A DNA stretch of 5,146 nucleotides. Source: DATDAW01 sp036524675 (lineage in GTDB: Bacteria > Verrucomicrobiota > Verrucomicrobiia > Chthoniobacterales > DASVRZ01). The stretch spans positions 1-5,146 of the forward strand of contig DATDBU010000087.1 in NCBI GenBank assembly GCA_036524675.1, in the 5' to 3' direction. Each line of letters begins with the position of its first letter. Within the stretch, counting starts at the first letter, position 1. Positions 1-5,033 of the stretch are shown here, in pieces. The notes under the pieces are model-generated. The model ran no database searches. It was not told where the DNA came from and saw nothing but the letters and a program-made list of their open reading frames with translations. The translations under genes and the position numbers were made by a program.

Positions 1-99
1 GCTAATCGGGCAGATTTTGAGCCATTCGTCCCGTTGGGATTGAAGCTGCATCCACTTTCTCCACCTTGACCCGAAATATGGTCCTATCTACGCTTCAGA

Positions 100-303
100 A
101 TGACCAGGATCAATGTCCACGAGGCCAGGGCATGCCTGTCCGACTACGTCCAAAAGGTCAAAGCGGGGGAAGCGATTATTCTCTGCGATCGGAACAAGCC
201 TTTCGCTGAGATTCGTTCGCTGGCCAGCTTGGAGAAGCCAAGGGACAGGCGCGAGCCGGGACTCATGAACGGAATGTACCCCGCTGGTCCGCACTTTTTT
301 TGA
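100..303 (+). CDS. Phd/YefM-family antitoxin, C-terminally truncated
   Basis: The 67-residue product begins MTRINVHEARACLSDYVQKV and continues with a KAGEAIILCDRNKPFAEIR-like segment. This is the N-terminal DNA-binding fold of Phd/YefM antitoxins, which normally repress their own operon and bind a partner toxin through the C-terminus. Family members usually continue after a Phe-Phe (or similar) pair with an acidic tail; here the frame stops at TGA 301-303 directly after His-Phe-Phe, inside a run of seven T (295-301). Dropping one T restores a typical tail up to 365-367, giving 88 residues. As read, the protein keeps the DNA-binding part and loses the likely toxin-binding part. No clear Shine-Dalgarno sequence precedes the ATG. 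No toxin gene lies downstream. The family call is firm; whether the gene is functional, decayed, frameshifted by design or a homopolymer sequencing error is open. Confidence 0.8.
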   Translation: MTRINVHEARACLSDYVQKVKAGEAIILCDRNKPFAEIRSLASLEKPRDRREPGLMNGMYPAGPHFF

Positions 304-367
304 GGCAGACGCCGATATCGCCGCAGATTTCGAGAGTAGCGAGATATTTCCTGCCGGGTTCCGCTGA
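302..367 (+). pseudogene. out-of-frame C-terminal tail of the Phd/YefM antitoxin
   Basis: Reading from GAG at 302-304 gives EADADIAADFESSEIFPAGF, then Arg and a TGA stop at 365-367. The acidic, Ala/Asp/Phe-rich character matches the toxin-neutralising tail that normally follows the Phe-Phe pair in this antitoxin family. It is one nucleotide out of phase with the upstream frame (a +1 shift would join them). The tail has no stops or further lesions, so the break is recent, artefactual or bypassed. Confidence 0.65.
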
Positions 368-395
368 TTTTTCGCACGGCCAGCCAGAACACTCC

Positions 396-423
396 TTGCC
401 AATTTCGTCAACGGCGTTATCGT
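396..423 (+). promoter_or_regulatory. candidate sigma70-like promoter for rpsA
   Basis: TTGCCA at 396-401 and TATCGT at 418-423 are separated by 16 bp and resemble -35 and -10 boxes (5 of 6 and 4 of 6 matches to TTGACA/TATAAT). Transcription would start near base 430, giving a leader of roughly 105 nt before the rpsA ATG. Matches of this quality arise by chance, and the phylum's promoter consensus may differ, so this is only a candidate. Confidence 0.25.
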
Positions 424-430
424 CTCTACC

Positions 431-448
431 CTTCGGCAAGTGCTGAAG
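431..448 (+). promoter_or_regulatory. rpsA leader inverted repeat 1
   Basis: CTTCGGCA (431-438) and TGCTGAAG (441-448) are complementary apart from one G-T wobble. As RNA this would form a stem of about seven pairs with a four-base AAGT loop; as DNA it is an 18-bp near-palindrome. It sits just after the candidate rpsA -10 box, so it could be a 5' UTR hairpin or an operator. Function is inferred from position only. Confidence 0.35.
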
Positions 449-470
449 GAAAAACACCGGCCCGCGCGTG

Positions 471-485
471 CGGACAACCGGTCCG
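471..485 (+). promoter_or_regulatory. rpsA leader hairpin 2
   Basis: CGGAC (471-475) and GTCCG (481-485) pair perfectly around a five-base AACCG loop and are followed by TTTAAAACAG. The T-run is too short to make a convincing terminator for the antitoxin gene. An AT-rich, mostly unstructured stretch runs from here to the next hairpin, a layout that would suit S1 binding in the leader. Confidence 0.3.
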
Positions 486-530
486 TTTAAAACAGAAAAC
501 AAGTGGCAACCGTGGTTTGATAGTTACATC

Positions 531-552
531 TCCTTATGATCGAAATGAAGGA
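531..552 (+). promoter_or_regulatory. rpsA start-codon hairpin, no Shine-Dalgarno
   Basis: TCCTT (531-535) directly before the ATG is complementary to AAGGA (548-552) within the first codons. Pairing would display both possible start codons (536 and 545) in a 12-base loop. There is no GGAG-like ribosome binding site in the 20 bases upstream; instead the bases there are pyrimidine-rich and resemble the 16S rRNA 3' end itself. The E. coli rpsA leader is known to lack a strong Shine-Dalgarno and to be controlled by S1 through leader structure. That this leader works likewise is inference. Confidence 0.35.
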
Positions 553-2218
553 ACTGATCGCGAAATCCATGCGGGATTTTCGCGAGGGCAGTATTGTTAA
601 AGGCCGCGTCCTCGAGATCCGTCACCGTGAAGTGCTCGTCGACATCGGCTACAAATCCGAAGGCGTCATCCCTGCGAGCGAATTCGACGACGTGGAAAAT
701 CTCGAGGTCGGCGAAGAAGTCGAAGTTCTCCTCGAGCGCCTCGAGAACGACGAAGGCATGGTCATCCTTTCCAAGGAAAAAGCGGCCCATCGTCAGAACT
801 GGGAAAAAATCGTCAAAGTTTTCCAAGGCGACGGCCTCATCAAAGGCAAGGTCCGCGGTGTGGTCAAAGGTGGCCTTACCGTCAACATCGGTGTCGAAGC
901 ATTCCTTCCGGGATCGCAGATCGACATCGTTCCGCCGAAAGATCTCCAGCAATTCGTCGGCAACACCTACGATTTCAAGATCGTCAAGATCAACGACGAC
1001 CGTAAGAACGTCGTTCTCAGCCGCCGCGAAATCATCGAGCAGGAACGCGCCGAACAGCGCGCCCGTTTCCTCCAGGAAGTCAAAATCGGCTCGCTCGTCA
1101 CCGGCAAGGTCAAGAACCTCACCGATTTCGGTGCATTCATCGACCTCAACGGCATGGACGGCTTGCTGCACATCACCGACATGACCTGGGGCCGCCTCGG
1201 TCACCCGAGCGAACTCCTCAAAGTCGGCCAGGAACTCGAAGTCGTTGTCCTCGACATCAACAAGGAAAAGGAACGCGTTTCCCTCGGGCTCAAGCAGACC
1301 CAGAAGAATCCTTGGGACAAAATCGAGGAACGTTTCCCGACCGGCACGCGTGTTACCGGCAGGATCACCAACCTCGTTCCTTATGGTGCATTCGTCGAGA
1401 TCGAGGAAGGCGTCGAAGGCCTTATCCACGTCTCCGAACTCTCCTGGACCAAGCGCATTGCCCGTCCTTCCGACGTCCTCAGCATCGGCCAGGTCGTTGA
1501 AGCCGCCGTGCTCGGTGTCAACAAGGAAGAGCAGAAGATTTCTCTCGGCCTTCGCCAGCTCGAAGCCAATCCGTGGGACGAAATCGAACAGCGCTACATC
1601 ATCGGCAAACAGGTCAAAGGCAAAGTCCGCAACACGACCGCTTACGGCGCGTTTGTCGAACTCGAAGAAGGCATCGACGGCATGGTCCACGTTTCGGACC
1701 TCAGCTGGACTCGCAAGATCAATCACCCGAGCGAGATCCTCAAGAAAGGCGACGAAATCGAAGCCGTCGTTATCGACATCGACAAAGCCAACCAGCGTAT
1801 CAGCCTCGGCGTCAAACAGCTCGAGAACGATCCGTGGAAGGAAATCGACACCCGTTACCGCATCGGCGATCTCGTCCAGGGCAAAGTCACGAAGCTCGCG
1901 AGCTTCGGCGCCTTCGTATCGCTGGCAGGCGACATCGATGGCTTGGTGCACATCTCGCAGCTCAGCGAAGAACACGTCGCCAAGGTCAAGGACGTCCTCA
2001 AGGTCGGTCAGGAAGTCGAAGCCCGCGTTATCAAGGTGGATAAAGCCGAACGTCGCATCGGTCTTTCCATCAAGGCCGCGAACTACAGCGAAGAAGACCT
2101 CAGACGCGAAAGCGAAGCCTTCGACAATCTCCGCCCCGGCGAAGATATGGTTGGCCTCGAACAAGCCTTCCAGGCTGCGCAGGAGGAATATCGCCCCGGC
2201 GATTCCAAGAAGCGCTAA
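536..2218 (+). CDS. rpsA: 30S ribosomal protein S1
   Basis: S1 binds mRNA on the small ribosomal subunit and helps start translation of structured or Shine-Dalgarno-poor messages. The 560-residue product has six S1 (OB-fold) domains at about residues 18-84, 98-165, 183-254, 268-341, 355-428 and 442-515. The last four are the most alike, each with the core FGAF/YGAF, a GLLH, GLIH, GMVH or GLVH segment, and a closing S-L-G or S-I-K strand. NPW or DPW linkers (W260, W347, W434) separate domains 3 to 6. Length and domain count fit the long S1 class of Gram-negative-type bacteria. An in-frame TAG at 521-523 limits the start to ATG 536 or ATG 545; the first is annotated, though homologs would also fit the second. 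It is monocistronic here, with its own terminator, and lacks the cmk gene often found upstream in other bacteria. Identification is very secure. Confidence 0.98.
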   Translation: MIEMKELIAKSMRDFREGSIVKGRVLEIRHREVLVDIGYKSEGVIPASEFDDVENLEVGEEVEVLLERLENDEGMVILSKEKAAHRQNWEKIVKVFQGDGLIKGKVRGVVKGGLTVNIGVEAFLPGSQIDIVPPKDLQQFVGNTYDFKIVKINDDRKNVVLSRREIIEQERAEQRARFLQEVKIGSLVTGKVKNLTDFGAFIDLNGMDGLLHITDMTWGRLGHPSELLKVGQELEVVVLDINKEKERVSLGLKQTQKNPWDKIEERFPTGTRVTGRITNLVPYGAFVEIEEGVEGLIHVSELSWTKRIARPSDVLSIGQVVEAAVLGVNKEEQKISLGLRQLEANPWDEIEQRYIIGKQVKGKVRNTTAYGAFVELEEGIDGMVHVSDLSWTRKINHPSEILKKGDEIEAVVIDIDKANQRISLGVKQLENDPWKEIDTRYRIGDLVQGKVTKLASFGAFVSLAGDIDGLVHISQLSEEHVAKVKDVLKVGQEVEARVIKVDKAERRIGLSIKAANYSEEDLRRESEAFDNLRPGEDMVGLEQAFQAAQEEYRPGDSKKR

Positions 2219-2250
2219 GCCGTCTGGCAAAAGTCAGTTACGCCATTGCA

Positions 2251-2283
2251 AACCGGGCAGCCGAAAGGTTGCCCGGTTTTTTT
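2251..2283 (+). terminator. intrinsic terminator of rpsA
   Basis: AACCGGGCAGCC (2251-2262) pairs with GGTTGCCCGGTT (2267-2278) over 12 bp, with one G-T wobble, around a GAAA tetraloop. Seven T (2277-2283) follow. It lies 32 bases after the rpsA stop. Read from the minus strand the hairpin lacks a comparable T-run, so it probably does not serve the convergent acetyltransferase gene. Confidence 0.95.
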
Positions 2284-2365
2284 GCCGAGACACGACCGAA
2301 GTCTTGGACTGCGCCTGTCCTCCCCAGCCCTGTTGAAACGTTGAAACGGTACCGCTTTAAGTCCC

Positions 2366-3064
2366 TCAGGCTTCCTGCAACCTTACGCGTTGCCTGCCGT
2401 CCTCATCGAAATTCTCACGCGCCAACCAGCGACGAAATCTTTCCCGGAGCGCCGGCCATTCCGAATCGATCATCGAAAACCAAGCCGTGTCGCGGTTCCG
2501 TCCTTTTACGACCGTTGCCTGCCGAAAAATCCCTTCGAACGTGAACCCCAATCGCTCGGCCGCCGCCCGTGATGGCGCATTCAACGCGTGGCACTTCCAT
2601 TCATACCGCCGGTAGCCTAAAGCAAACGCGCGTTCCATCATCAGAAACATCGCCTCCGTCGCCGCAGGAGTCCGTTGAAGGAGAGGGGAATATGCCAGAT
2701 GCCCCACTTCGATGGAGCCGTTCTTCGGGTCGATTCTCAGATAAGCCGCTGCTCCGGCTGCTTTGTTCGTCGTCACGTCGATGATTGCAAACAACAACGG
2801 ATCGTTCCCACAGCTCGTTTCTCCAGCCCATGCGCGATAGCTTTCCAGGGATTCGAACGGTCCGTAAGGCAGATACGTCCAGATTTTCTCCCCACCGTTG
2901 AGCGCGTACGCAACGTGCAAATCGGCCGCATGAACATTCGCATCCAGCACTTCCAGCCGGCAAAAGCGGCCTGCCATGGTTTCCCTCGACGGCCAGGTCG
3001 GCAATTTCCAGTTTGGAACCGGAACCCCGACCGGCTGCCCGTGTTCATTTGTATCTTGCAGCAT
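2366..3064 (-). CDS. GNAT-family N-acetyltransferase
   Basis: GNAT enzymes move an acetyl group from acetyl-CoA to an amine on a small molecule or protein N-terminus. The 232-residue product belongs to the RimJ/RimL-like branch. It has a conserved N-terminal G-Q-P-V-G segment, WTYLPYGPF at about 62-70, the acetyl-CoA pyrophosphate-binding loop LQRTPAATEA at about 129-138 (in place of the usual Q/R-x-x-G-x-G/A), NAPSRAAAERLGF at about 162-174, and GRNRDTAWFSMID near 188-200. Length is normal. The substrate cannot be inferred. I chose the ATG at 3064 because the protein then begins six residues before the conserved N-E-H-G-Q-P-V-G segment. Two earlier in-frame ATGs (3097, 3100) would add up to 12 residues and overlap the start codon of the divergent ArsC-like gene. 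No start has a good Shine-Dalgarno. The gene converges on rpsA and is transcribed away from the ArsC-like gene. Confidence 0.9.
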   Translation of the reverse strand: MLQDTNEHGQPVGVPVPNWKLPTWPSRETMAGRFCRLEVLDANVHAADLHVAYALNGGEKIWTYLPYGPFESLESYRAWAGETSCGNDPLLFAIIDVTTNKAAGAAAYLRIDPKNGSIEVGHLAYSPLLQRTPAATEAMFLMMERAFALGYRRYEWKCHALNAPSRAAAERLGFTFEGIFRQATVVKGRNRDTAWFSMIDSEWPALRERFRRWLARENFDEDGRQRVRLQEA

Positions 3065-3098
3065 AAATGATGTTAAACGGAGTAACTCGCCTTCCATC

Positions 3099-3452
3099 AT
3101 GCTGAAAGCCTATACCTACGCCAATTGCGATACCTGCCGGAAAGCCGTCAAATTTCTCCGGGAACACCAAGTCGAATTTCAAGAAATCCCGATCCGCGAA
3201 ACGCCGCCTTCTCGCGCCGAATTCGAAGCCATGCTGAACGCGAACGGCGGCAACCTTCGCAAACTCTTCAATACGTCCGGACGCGACTACAAGGCATTGA
3301 ATCTCAGTGCCAAACTCCCGGGGTTGTCGCAAAAGGAGGCCTTCGCGCTCCTCGCCTCCAACGGGAATCTGGTCAAACGTCCTTTCCTCATTGGCGAAAA
3401 CATTCACCTGACCGGCTTCGGCGAGTCTGCCTGGCGCGAGTGTCTTTTGTAA
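3099..3452 (+). CDS. ArsC/Spx-family (YffB-like) thioredoxin-fold protein
   Basis: The 117-residue product matches the arsenate reductase-related family in length and layout: N-terminal beta strand, C10-D-T-C13 motif, helix, FNTSGRDYKALNL around 57-69, and KRPFLI at 93-98. Cys10 is in the place of the catalytic cysteine of ArsC, and Cys13 makes a CXXC pair as in Spx. Arg94 in K-R-P is the family's conserved Arg. The third Arg of classical glutaredoxin-linked ArsC (R107 in the E. coli plasmid enzyme) has no counterpart; the region reads I-H-L-T-G-F. This favours the YffB/Spx-like group over a proven arsenate reductase, and no other arsenic genes are nearby. ATG 3099 was chosen because the frame upstream (from 2976) is antisense to the acetyltransferase and unlike the family. 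A GGAG at 3079-3082 is too far (16 nt) to be an ideal ribosome binding site. The MBL gene follows 39 bp downstream. Confidence 0.88.
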   Translation: MLKAYTYANCDTCRKAVKFLREHQVEFQEIPIRETPPSRAEFEAMLNANGGNLRKLFNTSGRDYKALNLSAKLPGLSQKEAFALLASNGNLVKRPFLIGENIHLTGFGESAWRECLL

Positions 3453-3491
3453 CGCACCCAACGATAGCGCGCCAAATGCCGGCCCTCTGCG

Positions 3492-4181
3492 ATGAACATC
3501 TTACTCCGGCAAGACTTGCTTCAAATCCGGGCGCCGGCTTTGAATTTTTACGTTTTGCGGGACGACTCCGGGCTGTATCTGCTGGATGCCGGATTTATCG
3601 GCGGCCGCATCCTGTTGCGACACGGTCTCAGGCAGCGAGGGTGGGACCGAACGCCGATTCGAGGAATTGTAGTTACTCACGGACACCTCGATCACATTTT
3701 GAATGTCACGCCGATGGCTCGAGCGTCGGGAGCGTGGATTGCTGCGCCGCGCCTGGATACGGCGCACTATGCAGGGAACCCGCGGTATCGCGGTTGGGCC
3801 CGTGTGACGGGCGCCTTGGAAAAAGCGGGGCGGCCGCTATTGGGATACCGGCCGTTTGTTCCGGACCTGTGGCTGGATGACGGGGATTTTCTCAATATCT
3901 GGCACGGATTGAGGGCGATCCATTTGCCGGGACACACGGTTGGGCACATGGGATTTTACTGCGAAAAGCTGAGGCTCCTGTTTTCGTCCGATTTATTTGC
4001 CAGTTACCGTGGTGCAGCCCATTTCCCGCCGGCTATCTTCAACAGCGCGCCCGAACTAATGCAGGCTAGCGTTAGTAAAGCGCTAGCATTGGACCTTCGC
4101 GGCGTCATTCCGAATCACTGTGATCGAGCCGATCCTACAGAGCATCTGCGTCGCCTGAAAGCCTTGATTGGCGGACAATGA
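3492..4181 (+). CDS. MBL-fold (metallo-beta-lactamase-like) metallohydrolase
   Basis: The 229-residue product is a complete metallo-beta-lactamase-fold domain of the glyoxalase II-like type, a zinc- or iron-dependent hydrolase. Metal ligands are visible: T-H-G-H-L-D-H at 62-68 (H63, H65, D67, H68), H148 in LPGHTVGH, D167 in F-S-S-D, and H209 in I-P-N-H. The N-terminal NFYVLRDDSGLYLLDAG is the usual strand pair before the first metal motif. There is no signal peptide or membrane segment, so it should be cytoplasmic. The substrate cannot be told; thioesters, lactones, phosphodiesters and others are all known in the superfamily. No Shine-Dalgarno is evident before ATG 3492. It lies 39 bp after the ArsC-like gene on the same strand with no terminator between, so co-transcription is plausible. 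No hairpin terminator follows the stop. Confidence 0.92.
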   Translation: MNILLRQDLLQIRAPALNFYVLRDDSGLYLLDAGFIGGRILLRHGLRQRGWDRTPIRGIVVTHGHLDHILNVTPMARASGAWIAAPRLDTAHYAGNPRYRGWARVTGALEKAGRPLLGYRPFVPDLWLDDGDFLNIWHGLRAIHLPGHTVGHMGFYCEKLRLLFSSDLFASYRGAAHFPPAIFNSAPELMQASVSKALALDLRGVIPNHCDRADPTEHLRRLKALIGGQ

Positions 4182-4284
4182 TTCGCCCGAAATGGAGCAA
4201 GTTAAAGTGAAAGGGCAGGAGTAAAGGGCCATGCGTATCTTACTCACAATCTTAATCCGTCCGCCTCTTTGAAAATAACGATTC

Positions 4285-4437
4285 AATTAATCGCAGAGAG
4301 CGCAAAGGACACAAAAGGAACAAGTTACGGTCGAAAGTGGTCTTGGAATGCTTCATCTTGTGGAAGAGTTTGGTTTAAAGCGTCAATCAGTCTGTAAGCG
4401 GCCATCTCTGCGCTCTTTGAGTTCTTTGCGGTTGATT
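4285..4437. repeat. inverted pair of 9-nt-periodic repeats flanking about 97 bp
   Basis: The left arm (4285-4312, read on the minus strand) and the right arm (4410-4437, plus strand) agree at about 20 of 28 positions by hand alignment. Each arm is itself built of roughly three 9-mers of the form TCTTTGCGN: on the right TCTCTGCGC, TCTTTGAGT and TCTTTGCGG, ending in GGTTGATT; on the left CCTTTTGTG, TCCTTTGCG and CTCTCTGCG, ending in ATTAATT. The 97-bp interior (4313-4409) shows no gene. Similar Y-C-T-T-T-G-C-G strings are, in my recollection, dispersed in many environmental bacterial genomes, but I cannot name an element. A small MITE-like unit or merely two nearby copies of a dispersed repeat are both possible. 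Confidence 0.6.
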
Positions 4438-4877
4438 CCCGGTAGGACGAAACGGACTCGATACCTCAAGAAACGCGCCCGCCGATGCAAGGAACGGGGC
4501 GTAGAGTAGATGAAAAGAAGTCGATGCTTCGGAGCAAGAAACAACGGCGCTTGCGTGAGAAATGGTGAGGAGCTCTGCGAAACACGTGAACTGGAACAGT
4601 AAACGATAGCGTTGAAGCGCCAAATGGACGCGATGGTGTTAAAAATAGACGCTTCGGAGCAAGAAATGGCGGCTTCGAAGGTGTAAATGATGAAGATCCC
4701 TGCGAAACAGGTGGACTGGAACAGTAAACGAAGGCGTTGAAGTGCGAGACGGACGCTCTGGCGTTTGCAATGGACGCTTCGAAGTATGAAACGAGCTCAC
4801 CGGAATGGGAAATGAATGCGCTGCTGGGAGGAATTCGTCCGCAGGAAATGAAAACGAGCGCTTGGCTTTGCTAGACA
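4434..4877. repeat. degenerate 21-nt tandem array with 125-nt higher-order duplication
   Basis: From 4434 the sequence can be cut into about 21 consecutive units of 21 nt, two of 20 nt, with a 5-nt insertion at 4518-4522. The best units (4648-4668, 4773-4793) read GACGCTTCGRAG, three variable bases, then GAAAYG. The terminal GAAAYG or a close variant recurs at most unit ends (4454, 4475, 4564, 4605, 4626, 4668, 4689, 4730, 4793, 4814). Six units (4523-4647) are repeated as a block at 4648-4772, with about 92 of 125 positions identical and a 17-base exact match at 4590-4606; a third copy begins at 4773 with 17 of 21 matching the first unit of the second. Units beyond 4814 and before 4523 are weakest. 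No gene is convincing here; because 21 is divisible by three, open frames arise easily on the minus strand. Confidence 0.75.
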
Positions 4878-4904
4878 AAGATATCAAACTCCGGTGTTCC
4901 CGCT

Positions 4905-4917
4905 ATTACTTAGTAAT
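4905..4917. promoter_or_regulatory. 13-bp palindrome, possible operator
   Basis: ATTACT (4905-4910) and AGTAAT (4912-4917) are perfect inverted arms around one T. The site lies just past the 21-nt array and about 115 bp before the VOC gene, upstream of a weak promoter candidate. Size and symmetry suit a dimeric repressor, but only one site is seen and no regulator gene is in the window. Confidence 0.3.
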
Positions 4918-4949
4918 TCCAATGAACGAACGAGCTCGGCAGGCACCAG

Positions 4950-4979
4950 TTGCCAGCGCTGTCACCAGTCTGAAATATA
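4950..4979 (+). promoter_or_regulatory. weak promoter candidate for the VOC gene
   Basis: TTGCCA (4950-4955) and AATATA (4974-4979) are 18 bp apart and loosely fit -35 and -10 boxes, about 54 bp before ATG 5034. The -10 match is poor, so this is a positional guess. Confidence 0.18.
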
Positions 4980-5033
4980 GGAATGGGGTAAACGCAATTT
5001 CACGAATATGGTTCATTTACTCCTTGAGATGCT

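Noticed and set aside
66..94. Promoter for the antitoxin gene (TTGACC at 66-71)
   Set aside because: The -35-like box is good, but the only -10 at proper spacing, TACGCT at 89-94, is poor; TATCTA at 85-90 is only 13 bp away.
524..2230. 568-codon open frame antisense to the whole of rpsA
   Set aside because: It mirrors rpsA codon by codon. Its Asp/Phe/Leu/Val-rich product is what rpsA's Glu/Lys/Val-rich, C/G-ending codons give when read backwards, and S1 identity on the plus strand is certain.
1245..2336. 363-codon plus-strand frame overlapping rpsA and its terminator
   Set aside because: Low-complexity Ser/Arg/Lys-rich product in a shifted frame of rpsA, running through the terminator; a shadow frame.
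2332..2347. Tandem GTTGAAAC doublet after the rpsA terminator
   Set aside because: Only two 8-bp copies; too short to distinguish from chance.
3125..3880. 251-codon plus-strand frame across the ArsC-like and MBL genes
   Set aside because: Overlaps two genes with clear motifs in other frames; its own product has no recognisable family features.
4065..4087. Inverted repeat GCTAGCG / CGCTAGC inside the MBL gene
   Set aside because: Seven-base arms with a nine-base loop in well-conserved coding sequence; no T-run, no positional reason for a function.
4434..4877. CRISPR array
   Set aside because: Units are contiguous and diverged, with no constant repeat alternating with unique spacers and no cas genes in the window.
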